A stretch of DNA of 64,000 bases from Neobacillus sp. PS3-12 (GCF_030915385.1 NZ_CP133268.1:5492001-5556000), one strand, 5' to 3'. Positions 1-9,036 are shown, numbered from the stretch's first letter. A program made the numbers and translations. The notes: generated by a model not told the origin, from the sequence alone.

Positions 1-630
1 ATAAAAGATTTGATCTAAGCTAAGACCTGATTGCTCCATTTGTGTTTGCAACCATTTTTCACTTAAATTTAATTCAGTTAGATTCTTGGATACAACTTTG
101 CCATCAACAATAATTTCCGTTGGCATGTATAATGGCTTTACTGTTTTCAGTTGTAAATCCTTTTTGGTAGGATTTTGCTGGCTTACTTTTTTCAATACCG
201 ATAATTTTCCATCTGGTTCTAAAATGGCATAGTCAACATCTTTTGTAGAAAATATATCTTTTTCCCTTAGTAACATGCTGAGATCATCCATGTTTAATCC
301 AGAATCAGCAAGTGATCTATCCAATATTTGTCCCTTTTTAATAACGATCGTTGGCTGACCATCCAGGATCACACGTGCCTTTCTTGATTTTAGATTAATA
401 AAAGCCACCAGATGTGTGAGTAGTGCCCACCCTATTAAACCAACAAATCCTTCTGCCATATCAATACTGCGATCAATAGTAATCGCAGCGGCTATTGCTC
501 CGATGGAAATTCCAGTAATGTAGTTAAAGAAGGTTAGTTGTCCTACTTGCTTTTTACCCATTATTCTTGTCATTAACAGTAAAACAGCAAACGAAATGAT
601 TACCTTGCCTAAGACTTCAAGATAATTCAA
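1..630 (-). CDS. DUF421 (YetF-like) membrane protein, C-terminus outside window
   Basis: The 210 codons in the window begin with a TTG preceded by a GAGGTG ribosome binding site and run off the left edge without a stop. The first 80 or so residues are hydrophobic and contain MGKKQVGQLTFFNYITGIS, a typical DUF421 opening (MTRIMGKKQ). The soluble part has two related halves with VILDGQPTIVIKKGQI and IIVDGKVVSKNLTE, the paired DUF421/YetF C-terminal folds. B. subtilis members are spore or membrane associated and of unknown biochemical role. A second, frameshifted copy lies at 30074-30753. Family call is firm; function is not known. Confidence 0.85.
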   Translation of the reverse strand, partial: MNYLEVLGKVIISFAVLLLMTRIMGKKQVGQLTFFNYITGISIGAIAAAITIDRSIDMAEGFVGLIGWALLTHLVAFINLKSRKARVILDGQPTIVIKKGQILDRSLADSGLNMDDLSMLLREKDIFSTKDVDYAILEPDGKLSVLKKVSQQNPTKKDLQLKTVKPLYMPTEIIVDGKVVSKNLTELNLSEKWLQTQMEQSGLSLDQIFY

Positions 631-702
631 GCTTTACACCTCAGATCGAAAAATTTTTTTCAGTTAAATTTTCCCCTTTATTAGATTAATTTATAATACA
701 TA

Positions 703-738
703 TAAAAAAGAGATGCCGATTAATAAAAGCATCTCTTT
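703..738 (-). terminator. Rho-independent terminator after the nitronate monooxygenase gene
   Basis: Perfect 10-bp inverted repeat AAAGAGATGC / GCATCTCTTT with a 12-base loop, followed on the minus strand by a T run. It sits just past the stop of the minus-strand gene at 761. Confidence 0.8.
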
Positions 739-760
739 GACAATTGGAATCATTCATTTT

Positions 761-1741
761 CTACTGCTTATGTTTAAAGGTTTTGGTGTTTAATTTCTCT
801 AATGCTTCTTGATACTCAATAATTAAGCCGTTAATGATCTCTTCTGCTGTTTCAATTTTCTGAATGACCCCGACACCATGCCCGGCAGACCATATATCCT
901 TCCAAGCCTTTTTATTTGAATCGGATTTCATATGTTCAAACTCTATACTGTCCTTTTTTACCAATTTTTCAGGGTCCAATCCGGCTGAAATTATACTCGG
1001 TTTAAGCATATTCGCATTTACTCCTGTAAAAGCATCCGTCAAAATAAGGTCTTCATACGAAGATTTTATCACCATTTGGCGGTATTCGTCTCTTGCCATA
1101 CTTTCTTTTGCTGCTATAAAACGTGTGCCCATATAAGCAAAATCTGCACCAGCAGCTTGAGCTGCCAATACCCCATTTCCTGTAGAAATACCACCTGCAA
1201 GCACAATAATCCCTTCCCAAAATGACCTTACCATGTCAATAAGCGCAAAACCATTTACCTGCCCTGCATGACCGCCAGCTCCGCTAGCAACCAGAATAAG
1301 ACCATCCGCACCGGAATCTGCTGCTTTTTTAGCAAATCTCACATCGCTAACATCAGAAAAGACAAGTCCACCATATTCATGAACAACTTCAACCACAGCC
1401 TTCGGGCTTCCTAAGGAGGTAATGACTAATTGGGGCTTATACTTTTTGATTAAAGAGAGTTCATCCTGTAGTCTCTTGTATGTACGATGAACAACCATGT
1501 TCATTGCCCAGGGTGCAATTTTTCGACGAGGATCCTTGGATTTCATTTCAGCTAATTCTTTATTCAGACTCCCCATCCATTCTTCAAGTATCTCTATGGA
1601 ACGTGCATTCGGAGCAGGAAAAGATCCAATGATCCCATTCAAACAGCAACTTCTCACTAACTCAATACCAGAGACTAAGAACATCGGGGCCGCAATAATC
1701 GGCAGTGTAAGCTGATTCCACCAATTTTCTAGGACTTTCAT
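761..1741 (-). CDS. Nitronate monooxygenase (NMO / 2-nitropropane dioxygenase family)
   Basis: A 326-residue FMN-dependent TIM-barrel protein of the NMO/FabK-like family, which oxidises alkyl nitronates. Seen in sequence: an N-terminal barrel start (LPIIAAPMFLVSGIELV), the GAGGHAG loop carrying the catalytic-type His near residue 158, the phosphate-binding ALAGGIS-like segment (VLAGGISTGNGV) and YMGTRFIAA. The length is normal for class I NMOs. It is monocistronic, with its own terminator and a promoter overlapping a 16-bp palindrome (see 1787-1815), so it is probably induced by loss of a repressor. The physiological substrate cannot be told from the sequence. Confidence 0.88.
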   Translation of the reverse strand: MKVLENWWNQLTLPIIAAPMFLVSGIELVRSCCLNGIIGSFPAPNARSIEILEEWMGSLNKELAEMKSKDPRRKIAPWAMNMVVHRTYKRLQDELSLIKKYKPQLVITSLGSPKAVVEVVHEYGGLVFSDVSDVRFAKKAADSGADGLILVASGAGGHAGQVNGFALIDMVRSFWEGIIVLAGGISTGNGVLAAQAAGADFAYMGTRFIAAKESMARDEYRQMVIKSSYEDLILTDAFTGVNANMLKPSIISAGLDPEKLVKKDSIEFEHMKSDSNKKAWKDIWSAGHGVGVIQKIETAEEIINGLIIEYQEALEKLNTKTFKHKQ

Positions 1742-1786
1742 TATGGCACCACCCGTTTGAATTTTTCGAATAAACTGTTTAGTTTT

Positions 1787-1815
1787 ATCTTACTTAAAAG
1801 TAAGGTATTATTCAA
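1787..1815 (-). promoter_or_regulatory. Promoter of the NMO gene with palindromic operator
   Basis: On the minus strand TTGAAT and TAAGAT are separated by exactly 17 bases. The spacer and the -10 overlap a perfect 16-bp palindrome, CTTACTTTTAAGTAAG (1789-1804). A palindrome covering the -10 region is the usual placement of a repressor site. Which regulator binds is unknown; short dyads of this kind are used by MarR/DUF24-type sensors, but that is inference. Confidence 0.55.
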
Positions 1816-1920
1816 TCATGTTCCTTTCTTACGTCAAGACTATAAAACATGTTTCAATGGTCATAACACGAACATTTAATTAATTATTAATTATATTATT
1901 CGTGGTTAAAGAAAAAAATA

Positions 1921-1948
1921 TTGATTTTACCATTTTGAATGTTATAAT
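1921..1948 (+). promoter_or_regulatory. Sigma-A-type promoter for xpt-pbuX
   Basis: TTGATT, a 16-base spacer, then a perfect TATAAT, ending 17 bases before the riboswitch aptamer. Confidence 0.65.
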
Positions 1949-1965
1949 TTAGATAAATTCATAAA

Positions 1966-2036
1966 CGCTCATATAATCGCGAGGATATGGCTCGCAAGTT
2001 TCTACCGGATTACCGAAAACAATCCGACTATGAGTG
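1966..2036 (+). promoter_or_regulatory. Purine riboswitch, guanine class
   Basis: The core matches the B. subtilis xpt aptamer closely: P1 arms CGCTCAT / ATGAGTG, the junction stretches TATAATCGCG, GATATGGC and AAGTTTCTACCGG, and CCGACTATG near the 3' side. The ligand-reading base in GACTAT is C, which specifies guanine/hypoxanthine rather than adenine. Ligand binding should favour the terminator at 2097-2153 and switch off xpt-pbuX. Confidence 0.96.
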
Positions 2037-2096
2037 GGTCATAGGAAACCAGGCTTTTTCAATTGCCTTCATTTTCCTAATTCCTTTCGGTACACA

Positions 2097-2153
2097 AAAC
2101 CCAAAGGTCATTGTCTCACTCATTTCGTGAACAATGGTCTTTGGGTTTTTATT
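2097..2153 (+). terminator. Riboswitch expression-platform terminator
   Basis: Long hairpin with arms ACCCAAAGGTCATTGT and ACAATGGTCTTTGGGT (two weak pairs), followed by TTTTATTTTTTAT. It lies between the guanine aptamer and the xpt ribosome binding site. Confidence 0.88.
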
Positions 2154-2176
2154 TTTTATAGGGGGAAATATATAAA

Positions 2177-2770
2177 ATGAAGTTACTAGAATCTAAGATT
2201 TGTTTAGAAGGGAAAGTTTTATCCGAAAATGTTTTAAAAGTAGATTCCTTTCTAAATCACCAAATTGATCCGGCATTAATGAATGAGATTGGTAAGGAAT
2301 TTGCAGCAAGGTTTTCGGATGAAGGGATTACGAAAATCGTGACGATTGAATCATCCGGTATTGCTCCTGCTGTAATGGCTGGCCTTCACATGAATGTTCC
2401 GGTTGTATTTGCCCGAAAAAGAAAATCCCTAACCCTTATTGATGACCTCTTGAGTGCAACTGTTCATTCATTTACGAAAAATGAAACAAATGAAGTATCT
2501 ATTTCAAAAAAATATGTTTGTGAAAATGATCAGGTTCTTATTATTGATGATTTTCTGGCGAACGGCCAAGCTGCCCTTGCTTTAGTGGAAATGGTTGAAA
2601 AAGCTAATGCAAAAGTTGCAGGAATAGGAATTGTCATTGAAAAGTCCTTCCAAGATGGAGCCAAGAAATTAAAAGAGCTTGGTTTAAGAGTAGAATCATT
2701 AGCAAGAATTGCTTCCCTTTCAAATGGAGAGGTTCAATTTATAAATGAAACAGTGAAGGAGTTAGTCTGA
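2177..2770 (+). CDS. xpt: Xanthine phosphoribosyltransferase
   Basis: A 197-residue type I phosphoribosyltransferase that converts xanthine plus PRPP to XMP in purine salvage. The PRPP loop is visible as VLIIDDFLANGQAA (around residues 121-134), and the N-terminal MKLLESKICLEGKVL and the FARKRKSLTL segment are typical of Xpt. The start follows AGGGGGAAATAT. Its stop overlaps the pbuX start by one base, so the two genes form an operon under the guanine riboswitch. Confidence 0.96.
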   Translation: MKLLESKICLEGKVLSENVLKVDSFLNHQIDPALMNEIGKEFAARFSDEGITKIVTIESSGIAPAVMAGLHMNVPVVFARKRKSLTLIDDLLSATVHSFTKNETNEVSISKKYVCENDQVLIIDDFLANGQAALALVEMVEKANAKVAGIGIVIEKSFQDGAKKLKELGLRVESLARIASLSNGEVQFINETVKELV

Positions 2771-4080
2771 TGAAACAAAATCCATTAAAAGTCGGTTCTT
2801 TAGGAATTCAGCATGTATTGGCCATGTATGCCGGGGCTGTGATTGTTCCTCTTATCATTGGAGGTGCCCTCAAATTAACTGGAACGCAATTAACGTATTT
2901 AGTTTCTATCGATATTCTAACAAGTGGAATTGCGACAATTTTACAAGTTTGGCAAAACCGCTTTTTTGGAATTGGACTTCCGATTGTTCTAGGCTGTACC
3001 TTTACGGCTGTTGGACCTATCATTGCGATTGGTGGTCAGTATGGACTTTCCGCAATCTACGGGTCTATTATCATGTCAGGAATCATTGTAATCCTGATCG
3101 CAAGTTTCTTTGGGAAACTCGTTAAGTTCTTCCCGCCTGTTGTTACAGGCTCTGTTGTTACCATTATCGGAATTACCCTTATCCCGGTTGCAATGAATAA
3201 CGTTGCCGGTGGTCAAGGCAGCAAGGATTTTGGATCTGTAACGAATCTTGCACTTGCTTTTGGAACACTTTTATTTATTATTGTGCTTTACCGTTTCTTT
3301 AAAGGCTTTATTCGTTCCATTGCCATTTTATTAGGACTAATCGTCGGTACGATTGTTGCTTCTTTTATGGGAAAAGTAAATTTATCAGCTGTAGCTGATG
3401 CTTCTTGGCTGCAAATGCCTAAGCCTTTCTTTTTTGCCACTCCAACCTTTGAACTAGCACCGATTATTACTATGACTCTAGTTGCTATTGTCAGTCTTGT
3501 TGAATCGTCCGGAGTTTATTTTGCACTAGCAGATATAACTGGAAAAAAACTTTCAGAAAAAGATTTAGTTAAAGGATATCGTGCAGAAGGACTAGCTAGT
3601 ATTCTTGGAGGTTTATTCAATTCTTTCCCGTATACGACTTATTCACAAAACGTCGGTTTAGTTCAGCTTTCAGGTGTTAAAGAAAAAAATGTTATTTATA
3701 CGGCCGGAACAATTTTGGTAATCCTTGGCTTTATTCCTAAAATTGCTGCACTTACTACCATTATTCCTACTTCTGTCCTAGGCGGCGCCATGGTTGCCAT
3801 GTTTGGAATGGTGATTGCCGCAGGGATTAAAATGCTAAGCAGAGTGGATTTTACTTCTCAAGAGAATCTATTAATTATTGCTTGTTCTGTTGGAATGGGA
3901 CTTGGAGTAACAACCGTGCCTAATTTATTCGCACATCTCCCAGAAACCGTTAAGATTCTTTCTAATAGCGGGATTGTTGCTGGCAGTTTAACAGCTATTT
4001 TCTTGAACCTTGTGTTTAGTATTGGAAAACCAGTGAAACAAAAATCAGTTTCAACAAATAGAGACCAAAGCGTAGCCTAG
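2770..4080 (+). CDS. pbuX: Xanthine permease (NCS2 family)
   Basis: A 436-residue, highly hydrophobic NCS2/UraA-type nucleobase symporter with about 14 membrane segments. It has the N-terminal QHVLAMYAGAVIVP motif and the family segment SQNVGLVQLSGVKEK in the second half. Overlap with xpt and the shared riboswitch support xanthine import feeding Xpt. Length and order match B. subtilis xpt-pbuX. Confidence 0.96.
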   Translation: MKQNPLKVGSLGIQHVLAMYAGAVIVPLIIGGALKLTGTQLTYLVSIDILTSGIATILQVWQNRFFGIGLPIVLGCTFTAVGPIIAIGGQYGLSAIYGSIIMSGIIVILIASFFGKLVKFFPPVVTGSVVTIIGITLIPVAMNNVAGGQGSKDFGSVTNLALAFGTLLFIIVLYRFFKGFIRSIAILLGLIVGTIVASFMGKVNLSAVADASWLQMPKPFFFATPTFELAPIITMTLVAIVSLVESSGVYFALADITGKKLSEKDLVKGYRAEGLASILGGLFNSFPYTTYSQNVGLVQLSGVKEKNVIYTAGTILVILGFIPKIAALTTIIPTSVLGGAMVAMFGMVIAAGIKMLSRVDFTSQENLLIIACSVGMGLGVTTVPNLFAHLPETVKILSNSGIVAGSLTAIFLNLVFSIGKPVKQKSVSTNRDQSVA

Positions 4081-4083
4081 TAT

Positions 4084-4121
4084 AAAAAGACAGACGTCGC
4101 ATTTAGTAACGTCTGTCTTTT
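4084..4121. terminator. Bidirectional terminator between pbuX and the 86-residue gene
   Basis: Inverted repeat AAAAGACAGACG / CGTCTGTCTTTT with T runs on both strands. It can serve both convergent genes. Confidence 0.85.
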
Positions 4122-4127
4122 TTATCC

Positions 4128-4388
4128 TTAAACTAATTTTGCAATTCTTGCTTGTATTTCAGACAATCTATAATTGAAATAAATTTTGTATACTTTTGTC
4201 ATTCCATTATACGTTACCACATGGTTAACATAGGTTCCTTTTAGCGTTCTCAATTGATCATCAAATAGGACACATTCCTTCCCCGATAATGCACTATCGA
4301 TAAACCATTCAATCAGGTCCGCTTTCTTATACGTTTTTTCTCTAATCATTTCTTGGGTGTCTGCGTTATAAATTTCTAATTTAAACAA
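4128..4388 (-). CDS. Small conserved-looking protein, unknown function
   Basis: An 86-residue soluble protein (MFKLEIYNADTQEMIREKTY...). The start is TTG, supported by GGGAGGTG about nine bases upstream. The sequence alternates short hydrophobic strands and charged residues, suggesting a small beta-rich fold. No signal peptide or motif is recognised. It converges on pbuX and shares its terminator. Confidence 0.6.
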   Translation of the reverse strand: MFKLEIYNADTQEMIREKTYKKADLIEWFIDSALSGKECVLFDDQLRTLKGTYVNHVVTYNGMTKVYKIYFNYRLSEIQARIAKLV

Positions 4389-4466
4389 ATAAATGCACCT
4401 CCCAAAATCTAAGTTAAATTAATCATATCTTATTTTGGAATGAATTTATTAGAATAATTGTGAAAT

Positions 4467-5184
4467 TTAATGGACATCTTCTTTTTTTTGTGAATATTTA
4501 ATCCCCTCGATTCTAAAAAGCCCCTTCTTTAAGCTTATAATTGGAAACAAAAATGCCTGAACTAAAAAGAATACTCCCCAAGCTTGTGTAGGAATAAATG
4601 AAGTTAAAGTAGATAGATTAGCAGCATCACCAGCAAACTTTGGATGTATGATACTCATTTCGAAAATTTCAATGGCACTTTTAATTGAGTCAACAAGCAA
4701 AATCGATGCAAGTAAAAGAAGAAAATGATTAATGATAGTTTGTTTCCCTTTGATCAATAATAGCAGAAAACCGAAAGCAAAACTTACGATCCAAATCAAC
4801 CCAAAAGCGTTCCTAACCCATAAAATCAAGTTTAAAAAAAGAATACCAAGGAGAATATCAATCAAAAGTGTATATTTTTTCCTTCGGATCAGCCAAAAGG
4901 AAATAAACCCCATGAAAGAAGAACAAATATAGCCCGCCATACTGCAAATTATCCCTTCAATCTTCCCTGATTCCTGGACCATATGTGATTCCCTCTGAAT
5001 TACTAAGTAATGCAATCTTCTCTATATGTCCACCAAATAAAGCAATTACAGCATGCCCTGATTCATGAATGACTGTATTCAATACCCTAACATAATCTCC
5101 CACAATAGGAAGTTGGACCAAAAGAAAGGCAATGAAGATAAAAAGAAAAAATCTTCTACTAAATTTACTCTTTATCCGTTTCAA
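4467..5184 (-). pseudogene. M50-type membrane metalloprotease, interrupted by a frameshift
   Basis: The first part (TTG start at 5184 behind AGAGGG) encodes a membrane segment and the zinc motif HESGHAVIALFGGH typical of M50/site-2-like proteases. It stops at TGA near 4957. The rest of the protein continues in another frame (IEGIICSMAGYICSSFMG then four to five membrane segments) to 4467. The two frames overlap between 4957 and 5015, and one extra base near 4965-4975 would explain the break. Joined, the protein is about 240 residues. Either a recent pseudogene or a sequencing error; the remaining sequence shows no other damage. Confidence 0.7.
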
Positions 5185-5386
5185 ATAATATCCCTCTTTT
5201 TGAATATTCGTATTTATCAATTAATTTATATTCTTTATATCTACATTGTCAATTTTTATGCAGTTTGTCACCTTTAATTCTTTAAGGTGCACTTCTTTTT
5301 TACTATTTTTTATATCAGAAGATGGATTCAACAAAAATTTCTTTTAGTTCATTTTTTCCAAATTATGTAGCTGATTGGACAAAGTA

Positions 5387-5413
5387 ACAACTTGTGTGTT
5401 AGCATTAAGTTGT
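5387..5413. promoter_or_regulatory. Inverted repeat upstream of the osmolyte importer, possible operator
   Basis: ACAACTT and AAGTTGT, 7 bp each, are separated by 13 bases, about 40 bases before the opuFA start. Position fits an operator for the BusR-like regulator encoded downstream, but this is inference. Confidence 0.35.
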
Positions 5414-5452
5414 AAGTATTGATAGTTTCATAATTTAGAAGGAGGAATGACC

Positions 5453-6574
5453 TTGATACAATTTCAAAATATCGTAAAGAAATATCGGACCAAGACAATT
5501 ATTCGTAATTTTTCATTAGATATTGAAGATGGTCAGCTTGTTGTATTTATCGGACCAAGTGGATGCGGTAAAACAACATTATTAAAAATGATTAATCGTT
5601 TAACCCAGCCTACTTCAGGTAAGATTTTCCTTAATGGTACGGACATCTCAAAAATGAACCCCATCGAATTAAGAAGAAACATCGGTTATGTAATCCAAAA
5701 TACCGGACTTTTCCCTCATATGACAATTAAAGAAAATTTAGAGCTCATTCCCAAGCTTAAAGGGGAAAGTATGGATCTGATTGAAAAGAAAACGGTAGAA
5801 TTGCTGAAAATGGTTGGATTAACAGAGGAATATTTGCAGCGTTATCCAAAAGAGCTAAGCGGAGGTCAGCAGCAAAGAGTCGGGGTTGCACGTGCTTTCT
5901 CAACAAACTCAGATATTATCTTGATGGATGAACCATTTAGTGCATTAGACCCTGTCACCAGGAGTGCCCTTCAAGAAGAGTTATACCAAATGCAAAAAGA
6001 ACTTAATAAAACGATTATTTTCGTCACTCATGATATGGATGAGGCAATTAAGATTGCAGATAAAATTTGTTTACTAAAAGACGGAGATCTACTTCAGTAT
6101 GATACGCCAGAGAATATCTTAAAAAATCCAACAAATGACTTTGTTGAAAATTTTATTGGAAAAAGAAGAATTTGGAATAATCCAGAAATTTTAAAAGCTG
6201 AAGATATTATGATTCAAAACCCTGTTAAAATTACAACAAAACGTAATGTGCTCCAAGCCATTGAAATTATGAAAGAAAACAAAGTTGACAGCCTAATGGT
6301 CACAGATAAACAAAATGCCCTGATCGGCTTAGTCACTCTAAAAGGCATTCAATTGCATAATCGTAATGCCATTATTGAAGATATCATGGAGCAGGAAGTT
6401 CTTTCTATTTCGCAGGACACAGATTTAATAAGTGTATTAAAGACGATGAATGACCACAAAATCGGTTATGTACCTGTGGTTAATAATTCCAATCAATTAC
6501 TTGGGCTTATTACAAGGAGCAGTATTCTTTCTGCCTTAAGCAGTCAATTAATTGAAATGGAGGTGGCATTTTAA
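5453..6574 (+). CDS. opuFA: Osmolyte ABC importer, ATP-binding subunit with tandem CBS domains
   Basis: About 373 residues. Walker A GPSGCGKT (34-41), signature LSGGQQQRVG, Walker B ILMDEP and the switch His in FVTHDMDEA are all present. The C-terminal third holds two CBS repeats (AEDIMIQNPVKIT and EDIMEQEVLSIS), as in OpuCA/ProV-type ATPases for glycine betaine and related osmoprotectants. TTG at 5453 is preferred because AGGAGG lies seven bases upstream; ATG at 5447 is too close. It overlaps opuFB by one base. The two-gene layout with a fused binding domain matches the OpuF system described in Bacillus. Confidence 0.9.
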   Translation: MIQFQNIVKKYRTKTIIRNFSLDIEDGQLVVFIGPSGCGKTTLLKMINRLTQPTSGKIFLNGTDISKMNPIELRRNIGYVIQNTGLFPHMTIKENLELIPKLKGESMDLIEKKTVELLKMVGLTEEYLQRYPKELSGGQQQRVGVARAFSTNSDIILMDEPFSALDPVTRSALQEELYQMQKELNKTIIFVTHDMDEAIKIADKICLLKDGDLLQYDTPENILKNPTNDFVENFIGKRRIWNNPEILKAEDIMIQNPVKITTKRNVLQAIEIMKENKVDSLMVTDKQNALIGLVTLKGIQLHNRNAIIEDIMEQEVLSISQDTDLISVLKTMNDHKIGYVPVVNNSNQLLGLITRSSILSALSSQLIEMEVAF

Positions 6575-8136
6575 TGAGCGTATTTTTTCATTATTTAACT
6601 GCCAACTATAATCAAATTTTAAGTTTACTAGGACAACATCTTTATTTGAGTGTCTTTGCTGTTTTGATAGCCATTATTCTTGGAGTTCCACTAGGAATCC
6701 TTATATCAAAAGAGCCAAAACTCTCAAAACCGATCATTGGGGTCACAAATGTTATTCAAGCGATTCCAAGTTTAGCTTTATTAGGATTTCTCATTCCATT
6801 TATCGGGATCGGAAGTACTCCGGCGATCGTTATGGTTTTCCTCTATTCACTACTTCCAATCGTGAAAAATACGTATACTGGATTGACGAACATTGATCCC
6901 GAAATTCTTGAAGCAGCCAAAGGAATCGGTCTAACCAAAAGTCAAACGATGAAAAAAGTACAGCTGCCACTGGCCTTCCCCATGATCATGGCCGGGATTA
7001 GAATATCAGCCGTAACAGCTGTTGGATTAATGACGATCGCTGCATTTGTAGGTGCAGGCGGGCTTGGATACCTGGTTTTCTCAGGTGTGCAAACAGTTGA
7101 CAATAATATGATTTTGGCCGGTGCCATTCCTGCTTGTATTCTGGCATTGCTAATTGACTTCATCGTTGGAAAGCTTGAATCTTCGCTTTCATACACAAAT
7201 AAACGCCGAACTTCTCATTCGAAATCTTCCCATAAAAAAGCAAAAAGGGTACTCCTTTCTTTTGGGTGTTTAATTCTGGTTATTGCAGGTGTCATTACAT
7301 TTTATTCAAGGGCTGAAGCAAAGGACAAGATTGTCATCGGTTCAAAAAACTTTAGTGAACAGTTGATTCTAGGAAATATGCTTGCAGATCTTATCGAGGA
7401 TAAAACAGATCTTGACGTTGAAAGGAAATTGAATCTTGGAGGGACACAGGTAGCCTTCAGTGCTTTAAAAAACGGAAATATTGATATGTATGTTGATTAT
7501 ACTGGAACTGGATTGGTAGATATTCTTAAAAAAGATCCAGACAAGAATCCAGATCATGTCTATCAAACGGTGCAAAAGGACTTTAATCAAAAATATGGTA
7601 TCGAGTTATTAAAACCACTTGGTTTCAACAATACCTATGCATTGGCGGTTCGACAAGATACTGCTAAACAATATGGATTGAATACACTTTCTGACCTTGC
7701 AAAAGTGAGTAATCAAATGATTCTGGGACCAACCATAGAATTTCCAAATCGGAAAGACGGATTAATTGGACTTTCCAAAGCCTATCAAATGCAATTCAAA
7801 GATGTAAAGGCCGTTGATGGCGGTTTACGGTATACGGCTTTAAATAATCAAAAAAGTGATGTTATTGATGCCTTTTCTACAGATGGTTTACTAGAAGCCT
7901 TTAATCTAAAAGTCTTAAAGGACGACAAGCACTTTTTCCCTCCTTATTATGCGGTACCGCTAATCAAAAAAGAAACGTTAAAAGAACATCCTGAACTTAA
8001 AAAAGTAATCAATTCCCTTGCTGGAAAACTAACGGATGAAAAAATGAGGGAGCTTAATTACAAGGTTGATAGCTTAAAACAATCACCTGCAAAAGTAGCA
8101 AAAGATTTTCTGAAAAACGAAGGTTTAATAAAATAA
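6574..8136 (+). CDS. opuFB: Osmolyte ABC importer, permease fused to substrate-binding domain
   Basis: A 520-residue fusion. Residues 1 to about 205 form an OpuBB/ProW-type permease with the ATPase-contact loop EAAKGIGLTKSQTMKKV. A further membrane segment (about 225-245) anchors an OpuAC/QAT-type solute-binding domain (KIVIGSKNFSEQLILGNML onward) outside the cell. Such fusions are known from OpuF of Bacillus and BilE of Listeria. The binding domain has aromatic residues that could cage a quaternary ammonium, but substrate range cannot be read. Likely role: osmostress uptake of compatible solutes. Confidence 0.9.
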   Translation: MSVFFHYLTANYNQILSLLGQHLYLSVFAVLIAIILGVPLGILISKEPKLSKPIIGVTNVIQAIPSLALLGFLIPFIGIGSTPAIVMVFLYSLLPIVKNTYTGLTNIDPEILEAAKGIGLTKSQTMKKVQLPLAFPMIMAGIRISAVTAVGLMTIAAFVGAGGLGYLVFSGVQTVDNNMILAGAIPACILALLIDFIVGKLESSLSYTNKRRTSHSKSSHKKAKRVLLSFGCLILVIAGVITFYSRAEAKDKIVIGSKNFSEQLILGNMLADLIEDKTDLDVERKLNLGGTQVAFSALKNGNIDMYVDYTGTGLVDILKKDPDKNPDHVYQTVQKDFNQKYGIELLKPLGFNNTYALAVRQDTAKQYGLNTLSDLAKVSNQMILGPTIEFPNRKDGLIGLSKAYQMQFKDVKAVDGGLRYTALNNQKSDVIDAFSTDGLLEAFNLKVLKDDKHFFPPYYAVPLIKKETLKEHPELKKVINSLAGKLTDEKMRELNYKVDSLKQSPAKVAKDFLKNEGLIK

Positions 8137-8151
8137 TTTCCTTTTAATGAA

Positions 8152-8186
8152 TAGAGAGCTGGTCAATATACACCAGCTCTTTTTCT
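8152..8186. terminator. Terminator between opuFB and the GntR/RCK_C regulator
   Basis: AGAGCTGGT / ACCAGCTCT hairpin with a 7-base loop and TTTTTCT on the plus strand. It serves the convergent genes. Confidence 0.8.
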
Positions 8187-8802
8187 ATTCCGTTAAAAAG
8201 TGGATCACCCGTTCATAAGTTTGTTCATCGCCAATAATTAAAAGAATATCCCCTTCTAATATAAGTGCATATGGCCCTGGAGATATGACCATTGCCCCGT
8301 TTCTTTTCATTCCGATTACGGTTCCTCCAGTATTTTGCCAAAAATTCAAATCTGAAATTGTCTTGCCAATATGTTTACATTCTGGAAGTACTTCAACCTC
8401 TATTGGGGCCAATGGATTGGTATGACGAAGCTTAACAGCATAATCCATGATCTTATTCAATGTCTCAGCGATTTGGTCGTCCAGCTTTTCCCTTTCAGTC
8501 ATTAAAGAGTTCATTTGTTTTTCCAAGTCTTTTACACTGGCTATATTTGAAAAACGATTTATGTATTTAAAAGCATTCTCCTTTGAAGATATGATAATTC
8601 CACTGCCTTTTGTAGATTGGACAATTTCGACATCCTCTAGGATTTTAATTGCTCGTCTAACGGTTTCTGGAGATACCTTGTATTCACTTGCCAAGGTAGA
8701 TCTCCCATGAATTTTCTCACCCACTTTATAGTGGCCATCGTTTATTCGATTGGCCAGGTCGATTGCTATTTTTTCGTAGGTTGGAATTTGTGCTTTTTGC
8801 AC
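8185..8802 (-). CDS. GntR-type regulator with RCK_C (TrkA_C) ligand domain, BusR-like
   Basis: About 205 residues. The N-terminal winged helix (PTYEKIAIDLANRINDGHY, then STLASEYKVSPETVRRAI) is followed by a predicted coiled coil (about 80-120) and a C-terminal RCK_C fold ending GDILLIIGDEQTYERVIHFL. This architecture is that of BusR of lactococci and streptococci, a c-di-AMP-responsive repressor of a betaine importer. The importer opuFA-opuFB lies immediately convergent, which supports the same logic here. The GTG at 8802 is chosen because GGAGG lies 7-8 bases upstream. c-di-AMP binding is inferred from the family. Confidence 0.85.
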   Translation of the reverse strand: MQKAQIPTYEKIAIDLANRINDGHYKVGEKIHGRSTLASEYKVSPETVRRAIKILEDVEIVQSTKGSGIIISSKENAFKYINRFSNIASVKDLEKQMNSLMTEREKLDDQIAETLNKIMDYAVKLRHTNPLAPIEVEVLPECKHIGKTISDLNFWQNTGGTVIGMKRNGAMVISPGPYALILEGDILLIIGDEQTYERVIHFLTE

Positions 8803-8883
8803 GACTAACCTCCACACTTTCTAAAAAAGTTTGTCATCAATGATTCATTCACTCAAAAATAGAAGCTTGAAAAAATTCTTTTA

Positions 8884-9036
8884 CTAAAAAAGATGCTTTA
8901 ATACTCGTACGATTCCACGAAAAATAAGCGATAAAATTCCTTCAGCTATCTCACCTAAAATTTCTCCGCCAATTTCTTTAGAAGCAGACTTTAAACGCCC
9001 CTCTTTTTTCCGTTCACTAAATTTCTTCTTGAGCAT
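8884..9036 (-). CDS. Small 50-residue protein, unknown
   Basis: Starts MLKKKFSERKKEGRLKSASK and ends in an amphipathic or hydrophobic helix (IAEGILSLIFRGIVRVLKHLF). The ribosome binding site is weak (AGTGAG). The basic head plus hydrophobic tail suggests membrane association. No family recognised. It is not in the provided long-ORF set but has clean boundaries and lies alone between two genes. Confidence 0.45.
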   Translation of the reverse strand: MLKKKFSERKKEGRLKSASKEIGGEILGEIAEGILSLIFRGIVRVLKHLF

